Shown: positions 13,585 through 20,709 of the stretch, piece after piece
Position numbering within the stretch: the stretch's first letter is position 1
Layout of the letters: each line of letters opens with the position of its first letter
NCBI GenBank assembly: GCA_031362155.1
Contig: JANLRZ010000135.1
Coordinates: 1 to 21,368, forward strand
Source of the DNA: JAENVU01 sp031362155
Lineage (GTDB): Bacteria; Actinomycetota; Acidimicrobiia; IMCC26256; JAENVU01
Direction of reading: 5' to 3'
DNA: 21,368 nt
Notes under the pieces: model-generated
The model's database searches: none
The model's input: the letters and a program-made list of their open reading frames with translations, nothing else
What the model was told of the DNA's origin: nothing
Translations under genes and position numbers: made by a program

Positions 13585-15120
13585 TCAGTCGATTCGCTCG
13601 GTGCGCAGGTGATGCTCGTCGTCATTGGAGGTGAGGCACCGACCCGTGGCCAGATCGAATCGCCAGTGGTGCACTTTGCACTCCAAGACCCCGTGGTCGA
13701 CGGTGCCGAACCGCTCGAGGTCGGCGCGTAGGTGCGGGCAACGTTTCTGCACCATGTAGTCGCCGCACCGAAACATCTCGTCGACCGGCTCGGACAGCGT
13801 CGCGTAGTAGCCCTCACAGAATGCCATGCGCTCGACCGAGAGATTCTTGAAGAACGTGTAGACGTACTCGTTGTACGGGCCCTCCCGATGAGCCCGGAAC
13901 CGACAGGACAGGAACAGATCGTTGACCCAGTCTTCGACGTGTCGTTCGATCAACGACTCGACGAGGGCGCGATCGACGTCGATTCGATGGACGACCGGTT
14001 CCCCCTGCCATTCACGGACCTGGCCGGCAGCGAAGTCGATCGCGACTCCGACGTTGCCGACGTGCACGAGGACGATGCCGTTGATGCCGCGGCGGGTGTA
14101 CGGCGCCAGGTCGAGCAGTGGTTCGAACCAGCTACGCAACTCCGCTACGACGTCGTAGACGCCACGCGGCCAGGACGCTCGCTCCGAGGCCAACCACTCC
14201 GACCAGTCGTTGCGGTAGTGCTCGAGGTACGCGCGCTTGTCGGCAAAGATGGCGTCAGGATGCGCGGCACCCGGAGGCTGGACGACCGTGCAGGCGCCGT
14301 CGTCCAAGGTGGCGACCGAACCCGGTACGAGCAACTCCCCGCCCGTCAAACCCCGATTGCGCAGTTCGTCGAGAAACACCATCTGGTCCGGAAAGATGTT
14401 CGCCGGATCACCGTCCAGGTCGTTGAACTGCCAGAGGTCGTCGTCGAGGAAGCACGGTGGGCCCGCGACCGGAAAGCGCACCGGCGCACTGACATCGGCC
14501 AGGTAGTGCACCGCGCGTTCCATCTGGTCGGCCCGTTTCCGGATCCCAAGCGCGTGCATTTCCGCCGCGGGAAAGTCGTAGACCATCGGATACCAGATGG
14601 CACCGGAGAACTGCGTGAAGTGCGCGTCGTACGGTCCGAAAGCCTCGAGTTCCTCGAAGTTGCGTGGACGGGCATCGTTCTGGTTCAACAGTGCGGCCGA
14701 CGAGTCCCGCAGGATGATCGCGGAATCTCCGGCCGGTCCATCGGCCGGGGCCGTCATCGCGAGGATGACCACCGTCAGCGCACCGAGCTGCTTCGGTTCG
14801 GCGTGGTCAGTCCGGATGAACTCGGTGAACCCGACATCGCGGAGCGCGCGTTCGAGATGATCGACATGGAAGGCCGGCAACAACACTTTCGCCCGTTTGT
14901 CGACGTGTTCGGAGAGCCAGGCGGGATCGAAGTGATCCTGGTGAAGGTGGGAGATGTAGAGGTAGTCGGGTGAGGTGAAGGGCGTGACGTCGAGCGTGTC
15001 GTTGCGAGGGAACGGAAACCACGAACCGAAATACGCCGGCGTGAACCAGGGGTCGCACAGCACCGACCCCCCTTCGGTTTCGACGTACATCCCCACGTGA
15101 CCGAGGAAGCTCACTCGCAT
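13585..15120 (-). CDS. Metallo-beta-lactamase-fold/Rieske [2Fe-2S] fusion protein, CMAH-like
   Basis: A 511-residue fusion. The N-terminal MBL-fold domain opens with MRVSFLGHVGMYVET and holds SHLHQDHFD (H58, H60, D62, H63), the dinuclear metal motif, followed by LLNQNDARP with the likely bridging aspartate. The segment containing TQFSGAIWYPMVYDF resembles my recollection of the metal domain of CMP-N-acetylneuraminate hydroxylase. The C-terminus is a complete Rieske domain: C461-x-H463, 17 residues, C481-x2-H484. In animal CMP-Neu5Ac hydroxylase the Rieske domain comes first, so the order is reversed here. A hydroxylase in which the Rieske centre feeds electrons to a metal-bound O2 site is a reasonable inference; the substrate is unknown. 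ATG 15120 begins at the fold; an in-frame frame to 15204 adds an unconvincing tail. Confidence 0.85.
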   Translation of the reverse strand: MRVSFLGHVGMYVETEGGSVLCDPWFTPAYFGSWFPFPRNDTLDVTPFTSPDYLYISHLHQDHFDPAWLSEHVDKRAKVLLPAFHVDHLERALRDVGFTEFIRTDHAEPKQLGALTVVILAMTAPADGPAGDSAIILRDSSAALLNQNDARPRNFEELEAFGPYDAHFTQFSGAIWYPMVYDFPAAEMHALGIRKRADQMERAVHYLADVSAPVRFPVAGPPCFLDDDLWQFNDLDGDPANIFPDQMVFLDELRNRGLTGGELLVPGSVATLDDGACTVVQPPGAAHPDAIFADKRAYLEHYRNDWSEWLASERASWPRGVYDVVAELRSWFEPLLDLAPYTRRGINGIVLVHVGNVGVAIDFAAGQVREWQGEPVVHRIDVDRALVESLIERHVEDWVNDLFLSCRFRAHREGPYNEYVYTFFKNLSVERMAFCEGYYATLSEPVDEMFRCGDYMVQKRCPHLRADLERFGTVDHGVLECKVHHWRFDLATGRCLTSNDDEHHLRTERID

Positions 15121-15185
15121 CGGACCAGCCTGCCAGACGCCAGCAACCTCATCGGGACTCGCCCGTCCGGCTCCGGTGCACCGGG

Positions 15186-15191
15186 TAGCGT
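15186..15191 (+). promoter_or_regulatory. Candidate -10 box of the acyl-CoA synthetase gene
   Basis: TAGCGT lies 29 nt before ATG 15221, in the 100-bp divergent region shared with the MBL-Rieske gene. The Shine-Dalgarno AAGGTG follows at 15210-15215. No convincing -35 element is seen. Pattern-based. Confidence 0.3.
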
Positions 15192-15220
15192 CGCCGCGTC
15201 GCACTCGGAAAGGTGGGCCG

Positions 15221-16744
15221 ATGCCCGAATGGGGAGACCTCCAGGTCGATCAGCTGCGCTTTATGGCCCGCACCCACGGTGCGGCCATCGCGTATCGCGA
15301 CCTCGATGCCGACCGCGCGATCACCTTCGGCGAATGGAACGACGAGGCGAGCCGGTTGGCCCGCGCCTGGGTCGACGCCGGGATCGCGCCAGGTGACCGC
15401 GTGTCGATCTACCTGCCGAGCGACCATGCGTTGCGCTGGATCGTGGCGTACGCCGCGGTCCACAAGGCCGGCGCGGTCGTGGTTCCGACGAATACCCGCC
15501 TGTCGATCCCCGAGGTCGTCAGCATCCTCGGCCACGCCGAGGTCGCAACCATCATCACTTGCGCCGAACTCCTCGACACGGCACAGGCCGTCCAGGCCCA
15601 GGTCCCGAGCATTCAATTCATCGTGAGTGCCGGGTCACCGTCGGGCGACGGTGTGATCGCGTACGACGAGTTCCTCACCGACGACGCATCCGATCTTCAA
15701 GTGCCGCGCACCCTCGACGACCTCGCCGACATCATGTACACCTCGGGCACGACCGGCCTGCCCAAGGGGGTTGCGGTCCGGCATCGCAACGTGGCGATGA
15801 TCCCGAACCACGAACCGGCCTGGACGGGCAGCGGCTGGATCCACGGCGCGCCGATGTTCACCTTCGCCGGCATCGCCTTCATCTACAACCCGATGAAGAT
15901 GGGCCTCGTCGGTCTCTACCTCCCGAAGTTCGATGCGTCGCGTTGGTTCGATCTCGTGGCATCGGAGCGTCCGACGATGGCCTTCCTCGTCCCGGCCATG
16001 GCCGAACTCATCGTGGCCCACCCGCGTTTCGCCGAGCCCGACCTCTCCAGCTTGGTGTCGATCTCGATCGGGAGCGCGCCGCTCGCACCCCAAACGCTGC
16101 TCACGCTCCAGGCCCGACTCCCCGATGCCACCGTGTCGAACTCCTACGGGATGACCGAGGCCGGACCGGCCTACATCGTGATGCCCAAGGATGAAGTCAC
16201 CAAGCGGATCGGATCCGTCGGCAAGCCCATCGGCCCGATGCAGCTCAAGATCGTGCGCGACGACGACACCGAGTGCGACGCGCAAGAGGTCGGCGAACTG
16301 CTCACGAAGATGGAGGGCTCCCAGCGCGAGTACTACAAGGACGCCGATGCCACTGCGTCCACCTGGACGGCCGACGGCTGGTTGCGCAGCGGTGACCTCG
16401 CCTATCTCGACGAAGACGGCTTCCTGTACATCGCCGGCCGCAAGAAGGACATGATCATTCGCGGCGGCCACAACGTCTACCCGACCGACATCGAGGCGGT
16501 CCTGCTCGAACACCCCGATGTGCAGGAGGCGGCCGTGGTCGGCATCCCCCACCAGGTGCTCGGCGAGGACATCGCCGCGCACGTCGTACTTCGCCCCGGT
16601 GCCGCCCTCGATGACGACACGTTGCTCGCCTTCTGCGCCGAACGCCTCGCCGACTACAAACGACCGAGGGAACTCCATTTCACCGCCGAACTCCCCCGCA
16701 ACGCCACTGGCAAGGTCATGAAGCACAAACTCACCGCGCCCTGA
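15221..16744 (+). CDS. AMP-binding acyl-CoA synthetase
   Basis: ATP-dependent carboxylate-CoA ligase of the ANL superfamily, 507 residues, cytosolic. The P-loop is YTSGTTGLPKG (173-183). SYGMTEAGP (308-316) is the adenine-binding A5 motif. SGDLAYLDEDGF with D392 and GRKKDMII form the A7/A8 hinge region, and K498 in NATGKV is the adenylation lysine. The start at 15221 is supported by AAGGTG 5 nt upstream. The gene is divergent from the MBL-Rieske gene and 62 nt upstream of the FAS1-like dehydratase gene, with which it probably forms a unit. The substrate is an acid of unknown structure; the context suggests activation for a beta-oxidation-like route. Confidence 0.93.
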   Translation: MPEWGDLQVDQLRFMARTHGAAIAYRDLDADRAITFGEWNDEASRLARAWVDAGIAPGDRVSIYLPSDHALRWIVAYAAVHKAGAVVVPTNTRLSIPEVVSILGHAEVATIITCAELLDTAQAVQAQVPSIQFIVSAGSPSGDGVIAYDEFLTDDASDLQVPRTLDDLADIMYTSGTTGLPKGVAVRHRNVAMIPNHEPAWTGSGWIHGAPMFTFAGIAFIYNPMKMGLVGLYLPKFDASRWFDLVASERPTMAFLVPAMAELIVAHPRFAEPDLSSLVSISIGSAPLAPQTLLTLQARLPDATVSNSYGMTEAGPAYIVMPKDEVTKRIGSVGKPIGPMQLKIVRDDDTECDAQEVGELLTKMEGSQREYYKDADATASTWTADGWLRSGDLAYLDEDGFLYIAGRKKDMIIRGGHNVYPTDIEAVLLEHPDVQEAAVVGIPHQVLGEDIAAHVVLRPGAALDDDTLLAFCAERLADYKRPRELHFTAELPRNATGKVMKHKLTAP

Positions 16745-16806
16745 CCGGTCGCGATAGGTTCCCCGGCCGACATCGACGCTGAGTCCCCGTCACCGAGGAG
16801 CGACCC

Positions 16807-17265
16807 GTGGCACTGACCGAGTTGAAGGGCACGAAGGGCGACACCCAGGTGGTGCGGATCGAGCGCGGGCCAGTGCGCGTGTTCGCGCAGGCCCTCATGG
16901 ACGGCGACGACGTGTACAACGGCGCCGATGCCCCCGTGCCGCCCACGTTTCCCTTCGTGATGCCCTTCTGGGGATCCGAAGGGGCTGGCGGCGCGGCGGG
17001 TCTGCCGATCGAGAAGCTGCGAGGCCCCGGGCGGGCCATCCTCCACGGTGAGCAGGGATTCGAATACTTCCGCTGGCCCAAGGTCGGCGACGTCCTCGAG
17101 GGCACGTCGGAGATCACCGACGTGTACGAAAAGGAGAAGTCCAACGGCGGGAAGTTGGAGTTCTACGTCCAGGAAACCACCTGGCGGGACCAGGCGACGG
17201 GTGACCCGGTCGTGAAGAACATCTTCACCCTCGTCATCAACTGCCGCCCACCCAAGACCGACTGA
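16807..17265 (+). CDS. FAS1-like (MaoC N-terminal type) hot-dog dehydratase subunit
   Basis: A 152-residue single hot-dog domain of the type found at the N-terminus of MaoC-family enoyl hydratases (PF13452-like). PPTFPF (45-50), the signature LHGEQGFEYFR (79-89), VGDVLEGTSEI (93-103) and the late ETTWRD are characteristic. Such domains usually supply the acyl-binding half of a heterodimer while a separate MaoC subunit carries the catalytic Asp/His; no such partner is visible here, so it may be encoded elsewhere or the protein may act alone. The GTG start has GAGGAG (16795-16800) 6 nt upstream. The likely role is hydration of a 2-enoyl-CoA made by an acyl-CoA dehydrogenase. Confidence 0.88.
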   Translation: MALTELKGTKGDTQVVRIERGPVRVFAQALMDGDDVYNGADAPVPPTFPFVMPFWGSEGAGGAAGLPIEKLRGPGRAILHGEQGFEYFRWPKVGDVLEGTSEITDVYEKEKSNGGKLEFYVQETTWRDQATGDPVVKNIFTLVINCRPPKTD

Positions 17266-17282
17266 GCCACCATCCGCCAAAG

Positions 17283-17295
17283 CCGCGGGACGCGG
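17283..17295. terminator. Weak GC hairpin between convergent genes
   Basis: CCGCG-GGA-CGCGG forms a 5-bp stem between the dehydratase stop (17265) and the alpha/beta hydrolase stop (17298). It has no T-run, so intrinsic termination is doubtful. It is the only candidate in this 32-bp gap. Confidence 0.2.
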
Positions 17296-17297
17296 GG

Positions 17298-18188
17298 TTA
17301 CCAGCCGATGTCGGTGAGGAACGTGCGGACGAGTCCGACGGTCGATTCGGGGTTGTCGCCGGCAGCATGATGACCGGCGGCGTGAATCGTCGCCAGGCGA
17401 GCGTCGGGAATCAGCGACACGATCTCGTCGGCGCCTTCGGCCGACAACACATCCGAGGCCGAACCGCGCAGCACCAACACCGGACAGGTGAACCGTTGCA
17501 CGTCGTCGGACAGTCCATCGACGAGTTGTCGCCAGCCTCCGCCCGGAGTGATCTCCTCGTTGGCGCGGAGTTGACGCGTATATCCGTGCTTCCACTCCCA
17601 CCGACCGTCAGGTCGTTGACGCAGGTTCCGAGTCAGGCGGGACGGATCCGCTTTCTTCCGCTGCGGTAGGTACTGTCCGATCGCCGCGGCCGCTTCCTCG
17701 AGATCAGCGAACGACTCGTGCGCGCGCATGAACTCCACGATGCGCTCGACTCCCTTGTCCTCGAGCCGGGTGGCGATGTCGACGAGCACGACACCCGCGA
17801 CGAGGTCGGGATGGGCGGCGGTCACCGTCATCGACACGATCCCACCGAGTGAAGCACCGACGAAGACCGCCCGATCGAATCCGAACTCGGCCATGAGGGG
17901 CGGAATCGTCTCGGCCAACGACTGTCGGGCCAACGACTCGACTGGATCGCTGTCGCCGTGCATCGGCAGGTCGGGCGCAAGCACGTGGTGCGACGTACTC
18001 AGCGCGCCACCCAGCTCCTCCCACATGTACGACGTCTGGCCACCGCCGTGCAGGCACACCACGGGCGGCGCGGCCGCGTTCCCCCATTCGAGATAGTGCA
18101 CCTGGCGACCGTCGACGAGTACGAACCCGCTCCGACCGCCGTTCGGGATGTCATGGCGAGGAACGTTGGAGAGCATGGGTTCGGCCAT
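17298..18188 (-). CDS. Alpha/beta hydrolase
   Basis: A 296-residue alpha/beta-fold hydrolase with a complete triad: nucleophile S113 in GASLGG (111-116), acid D246 in GSASDVLS, and base H273 in HAAGHHAAGD. The oxyanion loop is LHGGGQ (46-51). A serine nucleophile points to an esterase, lactonase or C-C hydrolase; epoxide hydrolases and dehalogenases use aspartate there. A cap region of about 140-225 sets the specificity, which cannot be read. ATG 18188 is chosen because AGGA (18196-18199) lies 7 nt upstream; a longer frame to 18260 would overlap the divergent DUF2889 gene. No signal peptide is seen. Confidence 0.92.
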   Translation of the reverse strand: MAEPMLSNVPRHDIPNGGRSGFVLVDGRQVHYLEWGNAAAPPVVCLHGGGQTSYMWEELGGALSTSHHVLAPDLPMHGDSDPVESLARQSLAETIPPLMAEFGFDRAVFVGASLGGIVSMTVTAAHPDLVAGVVLVDIATRLEDKGVERIVEFMRAHESFADLEEAAAAIGQYLPQRKKADPSRLTRNLRQRPDGRWEWKHGYTRQLRANEEITPGGGWRQLVDGLSDDVQRFTCPVLVLRGSASDVLSAEGADEIVSLIPDARLATIHAAGHHAAGDNPESTVGLVRTFLTDIGW

Positions 18189-18221
18189 TCGGGCATCCTG
18201 ACATGACGGTCCGCGCCGTGG

Positions 18222-18227
18222 CATTCT
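18222..18227 (+). promoter_or_regulatory. Candidate -10 element of the DUF2889 gene
   Basis: CATTCT lies 7 nt before ATG 18235, and no Shine-Dalgarno precedes the start. The 46-bp divergent gap leaves little room for a longer leader. Weak match to TANNNT (first base differs). Confidence 0.22.
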
Positions 18228-18234
18228 CGGCGTC

Positions 18235-19041
18235 ATGACGACCTCCGGCGGCGCTCCCACCGTCCGCCAAGCCGACCCCGCACTTCCCTATCGGCGTCGC
18301 ATCCGGCTCCGCCGAGTCGACGACACCACAGTGTGGGGCGGCCTCGAGGACGACTTCCATCATTTCGAGGTGACCCTGACTCACCGCGACGGCGTCGTCC
18401 GTGCCGTCACACTCGACGCGCGCCGCTGGCCGTGGACGACCTGCCCGGACGCCGGCGCGAACTTGTCGCACCTCGTCGGGATGGCGCTGTCGGACCGCTG
18501 CACCGCCGTCGCCGCGGTCACCGATCCGCGTTGGCAGTGCACTCATCAGTTCGACCTGGCCGGCCTGTGCGTCTCGCACGCGGCCCGCGGCACCGACGAA
18601 CGGCAGTACGACGTGGAACTCGCCATCGGCGCCGAGTTCACCCGCCCGCGGCTCTGGCGCGACGGCACCCTGATCCACGATTGGACGCTCGGCCCGTCCG
18701 AGTTCGGCCGGGTCCTGACCGCGCCCGCCCCATTCACCGAGGCACCCTGGAAGGGTGGCTTCATCCGCTGGGCGGACCAGACGTTCGACCCCCTGACCGC
18801 GGAGGCGGCGATCGTGCTGCGACGGGCCTGCGACATCGGCATGGGACGCGGCATGGACCTCGAAGCCATCGAGAGCGCCCAGGAACTCGCCGCCATCATG
18901 ACGGGGGTCTGCTACTCGATGCAGGCGACGATCATGCCCGTGGCCTTTCGGCAGCGGGGCACGATCCGCGACTTCGGCGCCCATCCGGATGCACTGCTCG
19001 ACGCCCGGCCCGGGCCGACCCCTTCCGAGCCAGAGGCCTAG
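18235..19041 (+). CDS. DUF2889 domain-containing protein
   Basis: A 268-residue protein of unknown function. The pattern GLEDDFHHFEV (36-46), then RWPWTTCPDAGANL (64-77), then WQCTHQFDLAGL (100-111) matches DUF2889 as I recall it. D39, D40, H42, H43, C70, C102, H104 and D107 would be candidate metal or active-site residues. It has no signal peptide and no evident membrane segment. The last 20 residues are Pro/Glu/Ala-rich. Family members often sit in actinobacterial and proteobacterial degradation clusters, which fits this setting. The stop codon shares CTAG with the stop of the convergent LLM gene. Confidence 0.85.
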   Translation: MTTSGGAPTVRQADPALPYRRRIRLRRVDDTTVWGGLEDDFHHFEVTLTHRDGVVRAVTLDARRWPWTTCPDAGANLSHLVGMALSDRCTAVAAVTDPRWQCTHQFDLAGLCVSHAARGTDERQYDVELAIGAEFTRPRLWRDGTLIHDWTLGPSEFGRVLTAPAPFTEAPWKGGFIRWADQTFDPLTAEAAIVLRRACDIGMGRGMDLEAIESAQELAAIMTGVCYSMQATIMPVAFRQRGTIRDFGAHPDALLDARPGPTPSEPEA

Positions 19042-19874
19042 AAGACCAACTCCGCGAATCGCTCCAGCGCCTCGACCGCCTCCGGGGATCGCCGCCACGG
19101 CGACACGATGAGTCGAGTGACGCCCAGCGCCTCCCACCGCTCCACCTCCGCGCGCGACGAGACCGATGTGCCCAGACAGACCTGGAAGCCCGCATCGGTT
19201 CGGCCGGCGGCTTGGCGCAACGTCTGCAGCTGTTCGATCGGCGACGCGGCGGTGGTCAACGTGTGGCTCATCCCGATCCACCCGTCGCCCCATCGGGACG
19301 CCCGGCGCAGCGCGGCCTCGCTCTCACCCCCGACGAGGATCGGCGGCCACGGCGACTGCATCGGCTTGGGTTCGAACGCCACGGCATCGAAATCGAAGAA
19401 CTCACCGTGGTGTTCGATCGTTGCTTCGGTCCAGAGCCGCTGCGAAATCTCCAGGATCTCGTCGACCCGGCGACCGCGGCTCTCGAAGTCCAGCTCGGCC
19501 GCGACCCACTCCTGTTCGAGCCAACCGGCACCGACGCCGTACTCGAATCGACCCCCACTCAGCCGGTCCAACGTGGCGACCGCCCGCGCCGACACGAACG
19601 GATGGCGGAGTCCAACGTTGTACACGTGCGTCCCGACACGAACCCGCTGGGTGCGGGCAGCGATGAACGCCAGGTAGGTGAACGCGTCGAAGATCGGTGT
19701 GGTCGACGGCACCGGCGGGTGTTCCTCACCGACGCGCGGCGATCGCGTCATCTCGACCGGGAAGACGAGGTGTTCCGGCAACCACACCGACTCGAATCCG
19801 AGCCGTTCGGCCGCGTCGACGGCGTCGAGATGGAAATGCGGGTTCAACGCACCCAACGCGACGCCGAACTTCAC
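19038..19874 (-). CDS. LLM class F420-dependent-type oxidoreductase
   Basis: A 278-residue luciferase-like TIM-barrel oxidoreductase. KFGVALGAL leads to FESVWLPEHLVFP (27-39), the usual start of the family. RVRVGTHVYNVGLRHP, DRLSGGRFEYGVGAGW and PPILVGGESEAALRRA are all characteristic of actinobacterial F420-dependent members. F420 and not FMN is inferred from similarity to these proteins. GTG 19874 overlaps the upstream SDR stop by 4 bp (GTGA), so the two are translationally coupled; an in-frame ATG at 19907 lies within the SDR gene and would add 11 residues. No Shine-Dalgarno is visible. Substrate unknown; dehydrogenation of an alcohol or reduction of an enone are both possible. Confidence 0.9.
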   Translation of the reverse strand: MKFGVALGALNPHFHLDAVDAAERLGFESVWLPEHLVFPVEMTRSPRVGEEHPPVPSTTPIFDAFTYLAFIAARTQRVRVGTHVYNVGLRHPFVSARAVATLDRLSGGRFEYGVGAGWLEQEWVAAELDFESRGRRVDEILEISQRLWTEATIEHHGEFFDFDAVAFEPKPMQSPWPPILVGGESEAALRRASRWGDGWIGMSHTLTTAASPIEQLQTLRQAAGRTDAGFQVCLGTSVSSRAEVERWEALGVTRLIVSPWRRSPEAVEALERFAELVF

Positions 19875-20629
19875 GTGGAGAAGGTCCCGTCGGACTGGCG
19901 GTGCCATCCCGCCGCGGCCCGGTTTCCACCGTCGACGTGAAGCGTCGAACCGGTCACGAAACCGGAGAGCTTCGGGTTGGCCAGAAAGAGCACCGCCCCC
20001 GCGACGTCGTCGACGTGTCCCGCACGCGGTAGTGGCGTCCGGACCGGCACGTCGCCGATTCCCGGAGTCGGGATCACGTCAGGCGCGACGCAGTTGACGC
20101 GAATCATGCGACCACCGAGTTCCAGTGCCAACGACTGCGTGAGGTTGGCCACGGCCGCCTTCATCGCGCTATAGATCGCGAAACCCGGAGCCGCGCGATG
20201 CGCTTCGATCGAAGTGACGTTGATGATCGAACCACCGGTCGCCGGCATATGGGGGACGACGGCACGGATGAAGTTGGTGACGCTCGTGAAGTTCTCGCGC
20301 ACCAGCGCGTCCTGGCCCTTGTCGTTGACGTCGAGGAAGTCCGCGGCGAATCCGCCACCGGCGTTGTTCACCAACACGTCGATCTGACCGAACGTCTCGG
20401 CGACCGATTCCACCCAGTCCCCCACGGCGCCGGTGTCGCGCACATCGAGCACCCCGGGCACGATCGACCGCGACGAGGGCGCGAGAACTTCGGTGAGCGC
20501 GGTCAGGTTGGCATCATCGCGATCGCACACGGCGAGGTCTGCCCCGAACGCGTGCAAGGCCTCGGCACACGCGCGCCCGATGCCAACGGCCGCGCCCGTC
20601 ACGATCGCCACCGCGCCGTCGAGTTCCAT
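19871..20629 (-). CDS. SDR family oxidoreductase
   Basis: A 252-residue classical short-chain dehydrogenase. Coenzyme motif TGAAVGIG (11-18), structural NNAG (88-91), catalytic S140, Y153 and K157 (YSAMK). D36 at the end of the second strand (VCDRDD) favours NAD(H) over NADP(H). The C-terminal GFVTGSTLHVDGG is the usual ending of 3-oxoacyl-ACP reductase-like members. ATG 20629 gives a standard N-terminus; GTG 20650 is an alternative, lying 8 nt after a TAGCCT hexamer. It is translationally coupled to the LLM gene and divergent from a second SDR. A 3-hydroxyacyl-CoA or ring-hydroxyl dehydrogenase role is possible. Confidence 0.92.
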   Translation of the reverse strand: MELDGAVAIVTGAAVGIGRACAEALHAFGADLAVCDRDDANLTALTEVLAPSSRSIVPGVLDVRDTGAVGDWVESVAETFGQIDVLVNNAGGGFAADFLDVNDKGQDALVRENFTSVTNFIRAVVPHMPATGGSIINVTSIEAHRAAPGFAIYSAMKAAVANLTQSLALELGGRMIRVNCVAPDVIPTPGIGDVPVRTPLPRAGHVDDVAGAVLFLANPKLSGFVTGSTLHVDGGNRAAAGWHRQSDGTFST

Positions 20630-20658
20630 CACACCGAGTTCGAGTCCCACAGACGCGG

Positions 20659-20679
20659 AGGCTACCGCCACCGTATGCT
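20659..20679. promoter_or_regulatory. Back-to-back candidate -10 boxes between the two SDR genes
   Basis: TAGCCT on the minus strand (20659-20664) and TATGCT on the plus strand (20674-20679) lie in the 80-bp divergent gap, 30 and 31 nt from their start codons. No good -35 elements are seen. If both are used, the promoters overlap and would compete. Confidence 0.3.
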
Positions 20680-20709
20680 CGACCCGCTCGACCCACGCGG
20701 GAGGTGAAC

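Noticed and set aside
13732..14973. Plus-strand open frame of 413 codons opposite the MBL-Rieske gene
   Set aside because: The minus strand carries intact metal and iron-sulfur motifs; the plus frame shows no domain.
18333..19940. Plus-strand open frame of 535 codons over the DUF2889 and LLM genes
   Set aside because: Frame-shifted shadow with Arg/Pro-rich translation; both underlying genes have strong family signatures in other frames.
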